Assembly (NCBI GenBank): GCA_029379385.1
Contig: CM055618.1
Span: 5,094,134 to 5,158,133, forward strand
Direction: 5' to 3'
From: Quillaja saponaria
Taxonomy: Eukaryota > Streptophyta > Magnoliopsida > Fabales > Quillajaceae
Length of the DNA: 64,000 nucleotides
In this document: piece after piece, positions 34,591 to 46,913 of the stretch
Numbering within the stretch: position 1 is the stretch's first letter
Layout of the letters: every line of letters begins with the position of its first letter
Notes under the pieces: model-generated
Told to the model about the DNA's origin: nothing
Seen by the model: the letters and a program-made list of their open reading frames with translations, nothing else
Databases searched by the model: none
Program-made: the position numbers and the translations under genes

Positions 34591-35533
34591 CTTTGGAAGA
34601 CAAGGAATAAAACATGACAAAGTCCTGCCGAGGACTATAAAACAAGCACTACTTGGGAGGCAACCCAAGCTTTTTAAAAAATTTCTTTATTTTTCAAGTT
34701 TTTCAAGTCATATCTAAAATAATTTAATTGAATTTCTTTGTCTTGTCTTATCTTGTAGGAACATCATAAACACTTCAAAACTTGTAAAGAGCTTCAAAAC
34801 AGACCTGTTGGGCACCTTAACACCCATTTTTTAGGGCCAAAAGCATGCATAAGTCAAAGACAAAGGCGCCAAGGTGCCAGCACAAAGAACAACCCAGCAA
34901 CCATGGTGCCATTACGCTAGAAAGACCACGTCGTTGGCAGGGATTGTTTTAAATAGCCTGAAATCCCATCATTCCCAACCCCAATTAATATCTAAACACT
35001 CCCTACCTCCTTATAACCATCTTCCCTACTCAAAAATCCAAGACCCATTGTCCAAATCAAGTGATTCAAAGTTCATCTTCTTCAAAGTTTCAAGAATGGC
35101 ATCCATGTCTACTCCTTCCTTCAAGCTTTAAGTGAATTTCACTCTTGCAAGTAAGTTTCACATAAATCAAAGGTTTTTCATATTTTGAAGTGAGGAGAAT
35201 GAAGATTCTTGATCTAGTATGGATATATGCCTTGCCTTTAAGTTATTTAAGGATTTGAGCTTGTTTTGAACCATGGGTTAATGATTTTCTGCACTATTCA
35301 TGCTCTATCCGAATTTGAGTTTGTAAGGTTGAAAAATTGGGGTTTGACCTTATATAAATTGGGGGTTTGTGGTTCTAGTGAATTGTGGAGGATTATATGC
35401 TTGGAATTTATTGTCTTTGATATTGATAATGCTATATAAGTTTGGGAGTTGTGATATTGTTATGGGTTAGATTGGAATTGTGGGATATCTATGCACATTG
35501 TGCATCTTATGCTTTTGAATTAAGAGTGTAGTT

Positions 35534-36546
35534 ATGCCTCCAAAGAGGTCAAGGGGTGGTTCTAGTGCTATATATAACCATATCGAATTTGTGTCCAAAG
35601 AAGCTCAATGATGATTTGCACACTCACTTGTGAGCTAGAGTATAATTGCTAAGAGAGAATTTGACTGGATGTCGATGTTCCATGAGGAAATCTATGACAA
35701 TATCGAAGCCTGTAATTGGGGGAAATTTTGTGAGCCACCAAAATCAGTGATTATACCTTTGGTAAGGAAGTTCTATGCTAATGCCCTGATCACAAGAATG
35801 GTAAGGTATTTGATCATGGGCGACAAGTTTCATTTGATAAGCATACCACTAATATTGTTTATGGGTTGCAAGACACTGAAGAAGATGAGCACACCCTGCT
35901 TGTGTAAGGTGATGCAGATTTAGAGAAGGTTATCTCTTTCTTATGTAAGGGTCGAACTACATGTAAATTGTCCAAAGGCGAGCAAATTACTTTCTAGGCC
36001 AATGCAATGAGCAGGTATAAAAAGGCTTCGTTATTATTCTTGTCTAACAATATGTTACCTTGTATGCATACCAATGATGTCACCAAGGAAAGAGCTAATC
36101 TCTTATATTCCATTCTTATTGGCAAAAGCATTGATGTTAGGGAGCCTGATTTTTTCAAATATCATCAAGTGTGCCAGCTCCCAAACAAAGGAAGGACTTC
36201 AATTCCTATGTTTGATCACTATTTTATATGTCAGGTTAGTGTGCACTTTGACAATAATGAAAAGTTACTACAACCTAAGGGGAACATTGATAAGACTGTT
36301 CTTACTCGCCTCTCGGTTCATAACAATATATTGGTTGGAGGTAGCTCATTTTCAGCCCCACAACCATTTCAGCCATCTATAGCCCGACCATATAAGCCCA
36401 AAACTTTGATTGAAGATATAGAGCTAGTAGAGAGACTCCAAGAGCATAAAAAAAGTTGCATTAATGCTATGGCACAAACGCAATGTGTGTGTGTTGAACA
36501 TATGGTAGTGGACATGAATACTTTTCTAACCTACCTGGCTAATTGA
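35534..36546 (+). pseudogene. Athila envelope-region ORF (plant transposon protein domain)
   Basis: It starts MPPKRSRGGSS at 35534. After early stops it reads FDWMSMFHEEIYDNIEACNWGKFCEPP and later, from 36007, a 179-codon frame with NEKLLQPKG and a Pro-rich piece. This ORF occupies the env-like position of Athila elements and resembles the family's plant transposon protein domain. Several frame breaks are present. No product is expected. Confidence 0.7.
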
Positions 36547-37931
36547 CAACATGGCAGAAGATGAAGATGAAGAGGAAGAGGATTAGGAACTCTTCGGCTT
36601 TTCAGGGAAGTTCCTTTTTTCTACTTCATTTTATGTTTTGTTGTTTTATTCCATTGAGGACAATGTCATGTCTAAGTTTGGTGGTGAATTATGTGTTTTG
36701 GGGTGCTTCATGTTATTGGTGTTTAAGGTGTTTAGTTGTTGTCCGCATTTAAATGTGTCGTTGTTTGAGTATGTCACTTGGTTAAAGATGCTATTATACT
36801 ATTATGATGTGATTCTCCCATCCTATGATAAGAATTTGGTTAGCATGTAATCTTGATAATTGTGTTTCAATTCTCGAGTTAGTAGCATTGTAAGGTTTGA
36901 TTTCCAACATTCATTATGCACTTGGACTTTTTCTTGGGATTGTGTTACTTACTTAGAAATAGTTTATGCTTAGCATATCCTTGTTTGGTTTAGAATACTA
37001 GAATTTGCTTGATTCCCTCTTGAAGTGAAATCCTAGACGAAACCAAGTTAAGGAGAGGATTTAGGCCATTGTTGGACTGTTTGAGCCTTTCAAGCTAATC
37101 TTGTTTATTTTATATCCTTAGTACACCTCTTTGAGCTTATTAAGTCTTTTTCTTGGTCACCCACATTATTGCTTATACCATTTGTTGTAAAATCCAAATT
37201 TGAACCCTTACTCTTAAGCATTTGGTCATTCTAGATAGAATATTGAGCCATGCAAAGTAAAAGAGGAAAAAAAAAAATTTAATTAAAGTATAGACTGTTG
37301 TGCCCTTTGCTCACCCTAATTATTCATATAAGAAATATTCAAGTTTGGGAGTGTGACAAACGGATGAAAATACAAGCAAAAGAATGAAAAGTTGGAGGTG
37401 GTGAAAGAAGGAAAAAAGAAAAGAAAAAGGGGAACATCAAGTCAAAATAAAGTAATATGATATATGAAAGCTCTTCAAGTTCTAGAATGATTTAGGTGCT
37501 TAGGGTAACTTATACTTATTTTCCTTATTCATACCATTACTTAGCTTATATTACAATCTTTATATAGACCTATTGATCCTTGACTTAGTAGAGTCTAAAT
37601 TAGTGGAGAGAGAGTTGAAAATCAAACTTATAGGGTTTGAATGCTAAGCAGGATGTTGAATAAGCATAAACTTATCCAGGTTGCGTGTAATTCAAGGTAA
37701 AAGATCGATTATCCACACACACACTTGGAAATCCATTAGAGAATGATGCTTGCTTTTGAGTTGAACATTTGTTTAAATGATACCTAATGGTTGACAATGA
37801 GTTAAGATTAAGTGAAACTTTTGATGATATTATGGAGACATCATTATTTTAGTGTAATGCATCTTAAACTATGTTAGCTGTTTATTTTACTCTTTTGCTC
37901 GAGGACTAGCAAAATCTTAAGTTTGAAGGTG

Positions 37932-39436
37932 TGATAAGTTCATGAAATAACTAATATTACATCACATTTTGCATTCATTTCAGCTAGGTTCTTGAGTTTT
38001 GCATTAAGAATTATTTAGTTTTAGCTTAGTTTATAGATTAATTCATATTGCATTAAAATGTCATGTTTTTAGTTATTTATCTTTTAAATAAGAGTTCCAT
38101 TCCTATTAAACTTTGGTTGTGTGTTTTGAATGTACAAGCTTCAAAGAATCCTTTTTGAAGACCAATTGCTTAATGGATAAGATTTTAGCTTGTCAGGTGC
38201 TTAGGCATGAAAAATCAAGGCTACAGCTCTAAAAAAGCTCAACTAGAAGCATCTAGCACTGGGGCCCTCAAAAAGTGGGTACTAGGGTGCCAGAAAGTGG
38301 GTGCTAAGGCGCCTTGTTCTAGGCCAAAAAAATTGCAAAGTCCAAGGAGTGGGCACTGGGGCATAAGAATCATGCGGCTGGGGTATCGAACATGGTGCAA
38401 AGACTCCTATTTCATCCAAAAATCAATGCTAAGGCACCGAAAAGTCGTGGCTGGGGCACTGGCTTGATAAAATTACTTCGAATTGGACTCTAACTCATGA
38501 TTTTTGAAGCCTATATAGAGAAGGGCTTAAGGATTCTACAGACACAATTGAGCAAGGGATTTCTAGAGACATAGAGTTGATTGAGAGTACTTGGAGCTAG
38601 AAGAGCAAGGGATTTTGAAGAGCTTGGAGACTAACATCTTCCTAGTTTTCTCTTATTCCTGCTTTCCTTTTAGTTTCTTTGTATGTTCTTAATGTTTTGC
38701 TTAGCTATAGTCATGTATACATCCAGTAGCATGAAATAAATCCTTTTTCTAGGATTATGATGGAACTCATATGTAGTTTGATTTAATTTTATCTATGGAT
38801 TGCTTAGGGTTTAATATTAGTGTTAGTTATGTCATTCTATGTTCATTGCTTCTAATTGCTTTATTACCAATTAAATAGATTTGGTAATTTAGAGAAACCT
38901 TGACAAAGGAAATCTAGGTTTAGCCTTGAATGATATAACATATATTTGAATTCATTCACCTAGTTGTTTGAATGTGATTCGTATGTAGGATAGACATATT
39001 CCTGTATACTTTGTGTAGCTAAATTAGATTTGTTCTTAATGAACCTTACTTAATTCAATTCTTATAGACATATAGTGAATTGATTAACTAAGGTATGAAT
39101 TATAAGCAATTCTAAAAATATTTATAATTAACTTTAAACCCTAGGTTAATAACATAATATCATAGCTAAGCATGATAAGATAAAGGCAAGTCAAGTGAAG
39201 TGTGAGGGAAATTATGATTCTAGGTTTTCTTTACATAATCTCAAGTTCAGTTGTTTGATTTACTTGCTTTAGTTTAATCATAGTTAGCAATCTTAATTTT
39301 TCAATTGTATAGATAAAGTTAGAGTTTGTAAATTTTAGTACTTGGCTTGATATAATTAATTCCTCATGGAACAATACTTAACTTACTCTTTATTACTTGT
39401 TCAAACGATACGGGTGCTTATGTAGTATTTTTAACA
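37932..39436 (+). repeat. 3' LTR of Athila element
   Basis: It begins TGATAAGTTCATG after the purine tract TTTGAAGGTG and ends TTTTTAACA, about 1505 bp. It matches the truncated 5' LTR over its last 1.33 kb. Confidence 0.85.
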
Positions 39437-40075
39437 ACAACTAGTTGTGTAAGTATGACTTCTGGCATTGATTCTAATCAGATGGTCTTTCAAGTATGCC
39501 ATAAGGCCACCGAGCAGAAAGCAAAATACATAGCATGACCTCTTTTATCTTAGCTAACCATTACCAGTTGTTCATGGACATCACTTTGGAGGTTTGAAAA
39601 GGTAGTCACACAGGCAAAAGGCTATCCCTTAATGGATCCTTGTGGCCTGTTTAATAATGGTTGTTTGCCTATTTACTGGAGTTGGGGTCTCAAAGAACCC
39701 TACAGAGCCCCTTAACTTCTAATTTTAGTTACTACAATCAACTATTGGCATTGATCGTTACTAAGCTCTAACCTTTTGATTTCTTCCAATTATTCTATAC
39801 CTTGAAGGAAAGTGACAATTGTGATTTCATGTTCATAGGTTTTATGGTCATTATTTATTCAAGGTGAAGTCAGCTGATATCTCAAAATTGAGGAAGAAGT
39901 TAACAACTTGCTACTCTAAGATTTTGGCAGTGGAACTTATTTTATGACATTATTTTCCATCGGAGAATTCCTAACATGGAAAGATCTATGGGCCCACTTG
40001 ATGCTGAAATTTGATTATGAAATCATGAAAGTTATTGGAGTTTCCACGTTTCTTTTTATGGAAGTAAATAAAACC
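39437..40075 (+). pseudogene. Decayed coding-like sequence right of Athila
   Basis: Short coding-like pieces on the plus strand (MVFQVCHKATEQKAKYIA, CGLFNNGCLPIYWSWGLKEPYRAP, KLRKKLTTCYSKILAVEL) occur in shifting frames with many stops. I do not recognise the family. They may continue the ORF cut off at 30910, or belong to a retrotransposon extra ORF. Both are inference. Confidence 0.25.
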
Positions 40076-43000
40076 TAACACTTAGGGTTAGAGTTTAAAA
40101 ATCCAACCTAAGAATAACTACCATAAAACCCAAAGGTTGAAGGCCTAAGGCTTACCACAACAAGCCCTAAGTCTAAGCCTATGTTTGGGGTCTAGGTTTC
40201 AAGATGGGAAAAGCTTAAGCACATCCTATCTTGTCCAATCAAAAGTTGGTCTTCTAATATCTAGTGTCTTTAGTGCTAGCTTGTGCATAAATGTTTAACT
40301 ATGTCTAAATGACTAAGTACAAAGTTTATGCATGTGAAAGTGAGTGAATGCATAAGCAAGGATGATTATGCATAATTAAATAAAGAAAAGAGTCAATAAA
40401 CAAGAATCCTAAGATAAGTAGGAATCCTAATTAATGCAACTAGAAATCCTAATGCAAGCAGGAATTCTAAGACCTTTAGGGCTCTTAATTCTAGTCCAAA
40501 AATTATTCCTAATTAAGTTTAAGACTGTGCTCTTAACCAATACATATTGGATTATGCATGATAAAGTGTAAGAGTTGTAATCAAAATACAATTCTAATCT
40601 AAGAGGAATTCCATTCAAAAGGGAATGACAACATAAAATTCAAAATCTAAAACCACCTTCGAACCCTTTTTTGCCTAAAAATATTTTCAAACATTTTAAA
40701 ATCACTTTTAGAGAACTTGATTTTGAATTTCCTCATAACTCAAACAGAGTATAGTTTTCCAAGCGTATACCAAAGGTTTAGAATTTCACTCGCACTCCCT
40801 CACATGAAAGAAAATGATTTACAAGGAAATCACAGAAAATACAAATCTTTTCTCAAGATATGAAATTTTAAACTTTTAGAAAATAGATTCTTCTCAGAGC
40901 TTGATGAGTATTTTCAAATAGATTGTGCATGATTTCATAATTTCTTTACGCTTATTGTTACTCTTCACATATGCTCATTTTCAAATATATAGCACTGAGA
41001 TTGAAAGCAATCATTCCATTGTAAAATGTGATTGTTGTTAAATAGAGAAGTGGGTAGAGTGTCTGTAAAACAGTGTGCTTTAACTTTATATCAAAAGGCT
41101 TGACCATTAAAATTATAAAATGTTGTCATAGGACCATAGTCCAATTGAGTTGCATAACATATTTGTATATGCAATAGATATAGATTACTAGTTAATTATT
41201 CTAATTGCATTAATTCTTAATTATTTGGTTATCTTCAAAATAAAGGTATTTTTGAATATAATTTAACAATTTTTTCCTTTCTGAATATTATAAAATAGTT
41301 AATTATGAAAATTGGATAAAAGAGAAGAAAAGCTTTTTAGCAGAAAAACTCCACTTGAGTAAAGATTCATACCTCTGTGGTTTAAATCAATATTTCTTCC
41401 AAAAAATTCATCCTGTTTATGAGTTCCAATTATCAACATAGCAGATGGAATAGATTTTATTCTTCCCATCTTTGTTATGACCAAAAAGTCCAAAATTTTA
41501 GGGAAAAAAATATACCAATGGTTGGCAATTAAGAGAAATTAAGACTCATATTAGGAGTCAATGCAATAACAAAAAGAAAAATTGAACCTTTACTTCATTC
41601 TTACAAAAAAGATACATTCAAAAATTATTTTTGATATGTAGTCAAGCAAGTATAAAATGAATGAAGGGAAGAAGAGGGGAAATCTCAAGCAGTCCTTGCC
41701 TTTGTTCATTCTCCTATATCTGAGACAGCTTCATAACAAATTAAGGGTTCTATCTTGCCCTTTGTTCTTCTGCAACAACAATGAGTCTCTTGCTTGAACA
41801 TTTCTATACAAACCTAGAGATACCCTTTTCACATAAATGTTGAATCGTTTGAGCAGATTATGAAATCTCCTCTAAACATTCCGTAAGATTAAGGCTAGGG
41901 GTCTTCAGATTTTTAGTGGTGATGATAATATCACAAATATCGACTCCATTCATTTTCACTTCAATCTTAACATTGTCAAGATGGATGAGCGAGCAATTAA
42001 CCATATGACGAATGGAAGGATAATCATCGCTCAAAGTGTTAAGTTGTTCATTCACCAACTATTTGGTTTGTTGAAACATGGTTCTGTCAGCCAGAATGCT
42101 TTTCTTCTATCTTCAATTTTTAGCTCTCAATAGTTGTACTTCTTTTATAATTATATCAAGTTTGTTAAATGGATCTCAAGGTCAGACCATGTCTGAGTCT
42201 TTTTAAAAGGAAAGTGCCATACCCATATGATTTTTTTAGGAGTTCATTGTTGAGTAGAAAGTGGGAAAGAAAAGACTCTAGAACTTATAGGAGATATTTT
42301 GATTGATGATTAATGATTGATGTACTCTAAGGGTTTAGTATAAATAGCATAGCTGCATACATGCTAAAGTTCAGATTTTTCTCTATAATTTAAATTTGAT
42401 CATCCACAAATGGAAAGTCAAGTATTTTTCCCTAATTTTATATATGACGATTCAAGGCAATGATAAATGTATAGTCCCAAGACTAGTGAGGGACAGTTGA
42501 GCTTCCATCATTCATAATGAGCTGCCAAATCCTATTTGTTTCACAAATTCAAAATATTTTTTTTTTTAAATAAAAAATAAAAAATGGGTATTTGAAATTA
42601 TGTTTTAGTGTTTAATAATATTTGTTTTCAAAAGGGAGAGTTAAAGACACATAACCAGTGTATCTATTATTAATAAAATGAACTTTTTCATAAGTTGTAG
42701 TATTCATAATCACTCTACCCTCTAATCACAGCTCACCACTTTCAATTGTTGCTTTTTTATTCTCTTTCCCTATTTGCTTCCTCTATTTTGAAATTTATAG
42801 CAATTTAGCAAAGTCTAGATTCATTCCTTGAAGCTTGGTAGCTTTCTTTTCTTCTATAATTTCTCTTTTCTATTTCGGGGTTCTTATACTTTTTTTCCAT
42901 ACCTCCCCTTTTGTTTGTTACTCAAGCCTCAAGGAAGGAAGAAAGAACAGTTCTTTACCAGCTTTTTTCACTGTTAATCTCTCAAAATTCTTAGTCTTTC

Positions 43001-43180
43001 CCTTGATTTTCCAATTGGGTTTTCATATTTACTGTTGATTTTTGGGCTTTTGGGTTCTTTAAATCTTCGTAGATTTCTTAGCTTCTATTGCTTTCCCAAT
43101 TGAAATATCAGAAAGGAGATTGAAAGGTAGTTGCAATTGGTGCTACAACGTCATGCTTACTGTTATGTCTCCTATTACAT
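40076..43180. other. Intergenic; one weak minus-strand ORF and a T-rich leader-like stretch
   Basis: At 41858-42058 a minus-strand ORF reads MVNEQLNTLSDDYPSIRH and continues past a stop with AQTIQHLCEKGISRF, which looks like decayed coding sequence of unknown family. The stretch 42740-43130 is pyrimidine-rich and resembles a plant 5' leader cut off by the Athila LTR piece. Nothing else is recognisable. Confidence 0.3.
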
Positions 43181-43184
43181 CAAA

Positions 43185-43912
43185 TTTTAGGCTGACTTTA
43201 GCGCCATAGCGTCGGGAAGTTAACGCCATAGCACTGAGAAGTCAACTCCGCAACTCTGGGAAGTCAATGCCGTAATGCCAGGAATTAGCGACACAACACT
43301 GGCTCGATTCCTAGTCCAAATTAGATTCAAATTGAGGGTTTTAAAGCCTAGTCAAGGGGATGGGACTTAAAAACACATAGTAAAACTAAGTTTTTTAGGA
43401 GATAAAGGAAGTCATCAAAGGTGCAAGAAGGCAAGAGATGTTTAGATGAGAATTGATTGAAGATTGACAACCTTCTAGTTTCTTTTATTCTTCCCTTAAC
43501 TTCTTTTAGTTTTTCTTGTATTTCTGTTTATAGTGATTTTATTTTAGTTTATGTCTATACTAGGTAGCATGAACTAATTTATTCTCTAGGATTACAATTA
43601 AACTTAACACGTAGCTTGATGATTTTTATTATTTATTTATGGCTTAGGGTTTGGTATTTGAATTGTTGATTTCATTCTATGCTTAACGCTTCTACTTAAT
43701 TAGCTACCAATTAGATTGATGTGTTAACCTAAAAGAGCTTGGAAAAAGAATTTAGGTTTAGCCTTGATTGAATTTATACACATGATTGTTGAATTTGAAT
43801 TGTGTATTGGATAAGAATATACCTATATGTCTTGTGCAGCTAATTTAGGTCTAATCTTAATGAATCTTGCTTAACTTAATTCTCACAGGATTATAGTGAA
43901 TTAGTTAAGTGA
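43185..43912 (+). repeat. Diverged Athila LTR fragment
   Basis: It has the same order of landmarks as the LTR at 37932-39436. These are GCGCCATAGCG-type GC-rich units (43200-43300), GGTAGCATGAACTAA, CTAGGATTACAAT and AATTCTCACAGGATTATAGTGAATTAGTTAA. It is more diverged than the two LTRs of the main element, so it is an independent, older insertion. It has no internal region. Confidence 0.75.
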
Positions 43913-44689
43913 GATATATATATATATATAACGTAGGAATATGCTTATATTTGAATTAAGAATATGATGTAGGAATATGCTTATATTTATAAGATAGAAG
44001 AAGAATTAAGAAAATTACTATCATAATAGTTGGAAAAAAAATTAGTGACATATTTGAAGAACAATATTTTAATACTATGAAATAATAACTAAATGTTCCT
44101 CTTTGTTAATGTAATTAAAAAAAACTAAGTAAATATAATTAAAATTAAGTTAATAATATAAATTTTAACTTTTAATTCTTAAGAAAAAAGAAGAATTATG
44201 AAAATAATATTATAATAAAATAAAAAATACTCTTAATATTTCTCTTAATTCCTAGTTTCATTTTTAATTTTGATTCATAAAATTAAGAAGAATTAGAAAA
44301 AGAAATTAATAGTACAAAAAGAGTTATAATCCTATTATTTTTATATGGGAGAAGAATTAATAAAAAAAAATAGATTAATGGTCTATTTTAATCATAATAT
44401 TTTAATACTATGAAATAATAACTAAAAGGTACTCAAGTAATAGTAAAAACTCATAAGGGTATTTAAGAAGAAGAAAATTTCTTCCAATTAACCACTTTTA
44501 TATATAATATAGATTTTGTAGTTTTCTAAACAAAATATATATATACACTAGATGTCTACACCCGTGTAAGTGCGTGTTTTGTGTATTTTTTTTTTTTTTT
44601 TGGGTCTTAATTTAAGTTGTCAAAAAAATACTTATATATATATGTTTAGAGGGTGGGAGAGTGGAGATATTACTATTTTGGGTGAGTGT
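43913..44689. other. AT-rich with TA microsatellite and short direct repeats
   Basis: A (TA)n run lies at about 43914-43930. ATATTTTAATACTATGAAAT occurs near 44067 and again near 44397. No gene is visible. Confidence 0.5.
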
Positions 44690-44700
44690 AAAGGGAGTTA

Positions 44701-44847
44701 CCAACAAGGGTTGGATACAGTGGTAAGCGAGCTGCTTGAAGCAGACAATTGCTGGAAGGATCATTCTAGTTGTAACAGAACTAAGGGGTTAGTCTCATAG
44801 CATTCCATGTGAGAAAACCCAAGAAACCAAAAAAAAAAAAAAAAAAG
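44701..44847 (+). mobile_element. tRNA-derived-type SINE with 11 bp target duplication
   Basis: AAAGGGAGTTA occurs at 44690-44700 and 44848-44858, perfectly flanking a 147 bp insert that ends in an A tract (44829-44846). Near the 5' end GGATACAGTGGTAAGCGAGC resembles a pol III A box. The B box is less clear. The long intact A tail and perfect duplication suggest a fairly young insertion. Confidence 0.75.
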
Positions 44848-44858
44848 AAAGGGAGTTA

Positions 44859-46490
44859 GATAAATTTTTTTTTTAATTAAAAGAATTGATAATTATCAAG
44901 TGATTCAGAGGAGATTTATTTTTACTATATATATAGATAATTTTTTATTTTCCTTAAAGGAAAAGGTATATATGTTCTTTGTTATCCATAAATTCATGAG
45001 TTCGTTACTTTGGTTTTTATTGAGGTAATTTCTTTTGGTTGTGTAAAAGTCAATAAACCCACTGTAAATTTCAACTCATGCTTTTCTTTGTAGAGTGTAT
45101 TTCTTCCACCCCTCAACCCATATATAGTGATAGTTTCTCTTGGTTCACTTGAAGGCTTAATAAATCTTGTATTAATTATATATGTGGAGCTAGTTTTATG
45201 GTGTACTAGATAGAGGATGGACAATTCTTTTGATTGGTGAAAATTGTGGAAAAACCCTCTTACAAGTTATTTATCTAATCTCTTACAAGTTATTTATCTA
45301 ATTACTCATCGAATGCGATCTGCATTATGAACTATAGCTCTAGTCTAATTATAAAATTGTTTAAATCATATTATCTTAAAAACAGTTATAACTGGAGCTA
45401 TCTTTACTTGCTCCTTTTCTGATAACCTAACCAATTACTTCTATAGTTTTCTACCTTATTTCCTCACTTTTCTTCCTTCTTCTTTTTGTGAATTATATTT
45501 TCATCCGAGTAAGATTTAAACTTGAAGCCTACAAAATTAAAATGTTTCAAATTAAAATAATATGACTAAAGTCTAAGATTTCTCCAAATTTTTAATTAAG
45601 TATTAATGTCAAAGAAAATTGAACCTAAGATGTAACATTCTACCTATTTGACAATTGACATTATGTTGATGCTTAGAAAATATGATAATTGAGACATTAT
45701 TGAGTGACTACTTATTAGGAGGTGAATTAAGAGAAGCATTAATTATAGAAAATGCTTAGGAAGAGTATTAAGTTCAGCAAATTAGGAAGTATTAGGAAAA
45801 ACTTACAAGAAAAACTTGTATAGGGATTTGTTTAGGAGAAATGACCTTTTTCTATTAAATAATAAATTGAATTAAGTAAGACTAGTGAAATAACATCATT
45901 AGCTCCACTTAATTCCACTAACTCCGTTGGGAATAATTAGCCTTAAGTGGTGTTGGTTGTAGACAAAGCAAAGTGGGACTTCTTTGGCTACAAATTTGTG
46001 TGACATGACTAAAACCATGCAAGGAGACATTGTCTCGCATTTTCTGCATTTCAAATTACCCGAGTGCTAGAGTGAGGATAGAGAGAAGCTTGAATCCTTA
46101 CATGGAAGGGTTCAAAGTGACTGGAATTGAAATCTGAGACCATATACAACTTGGTCTTGCTAAGCCTTTGTGCTTGAGGGTTCAATTAGTGCAAGCAGAG
46201 GAGGTTTGGTTGAGTAAGGTCTAGAATGAAGATTTGAGAGCTGTTCTGCTGGATTTTGAGGCAGTAATCTGGCAAGGAAATCAAGAACTTGAGGTTGCAC
46301 TAAGGGAGGAAACTAGTTGCTGGTTACTTGGCAAGTAAGGTAGTTGTCCAAGACATCCAAACTCAGATCTGTTTTAACATAGGTTCTAGATAATAAAAGC
46401 TTCATTTTACACATAAAACTCTTCCATTGAAAATGCATGTTATGATGCCTCTGAAACTGAAAACAATGATTTAGGCTATGAATAAAACTA
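44859..46490. other. Intergenic; no supported gene
   Basis: The stretch from about 45900 has a less AT-rich, transcript-like composition, but I find no open frame or splice pattern I can defend. Confidence 0.35.
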
Positions 46491-46498
46491 GTTGTAAC

Positions 46499-46905
46499 TA
46501 GAGCTGGAATTTGAACTGGATTATTCGAATCTGGATTCAAGTTTGAATTTAAATATTAGAATGCGAATTAGGCTTAAAATTTGAATTTGAATTCAAATAC
46601 GAATAATGTATTATTTGATTCGAATATTCAAAAAATAATTCGATTTCAGATTCGTATTTGAATTCGATTACAAATTATTCAAAATAATGTATTTTTTATT
46701 AAAGAATTTAAATAAAATATTTTTTAAATTTTTATTTGTTTATTACTAAAATAACCTAAAAATTAGAATTCAAGATCGAATTAGAATTTGAGTTCAAAAT
46801 TAAATTTTTTTTCTAAATTCAAATTCGAATTCGAGTGCTGGAACTCAAATCCAAATTTGAGTAGTACACTGTTCAAAGCTATTTTCAATTCGAATTCCAG
46901 TCCTA
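46499..46905. mobile_element. hAT-type MITE rich in AATTCGAATT motifs, 407 bp
   Basis: The ends TAGAGCTGGAATTTGAA and TTCGAATTCCAGTCCTA are inverted copies. Octamers GTTGTAAC (46491-46498) and GTTGTAAT (46906-46913) match at seven of eight bases, the hAT duplication length. The interior is a succession of short palindromic TTCGAATTC-like units. It has no coding capacity. Confidence 0.8.
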
Positions 46906-46913
46906 GTTGTAAT

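Larger units (their letters stand above)
30911..39436 (+). mobile_element. Athila-type Ty3/gypsy retrotransposon, pol deleted
   Basis: In order it carries a truncated 5' LTR (30911-32257), primer site TGGCATTGTTACCGGGGAA, gag, protease region, a deletion where RT, RNase H and integrase should be, the TTGGGAGGCAACCCAAGC post-pol motif, an envelope-region ORF, a TTTGAAGGTG purine tract and a full 3' LTR (37932-39436). This order and the gag sequence are diagnostic of Athila. Many stops make every ORF defective. It inserted in plus orientation. Confidence 0.9.
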
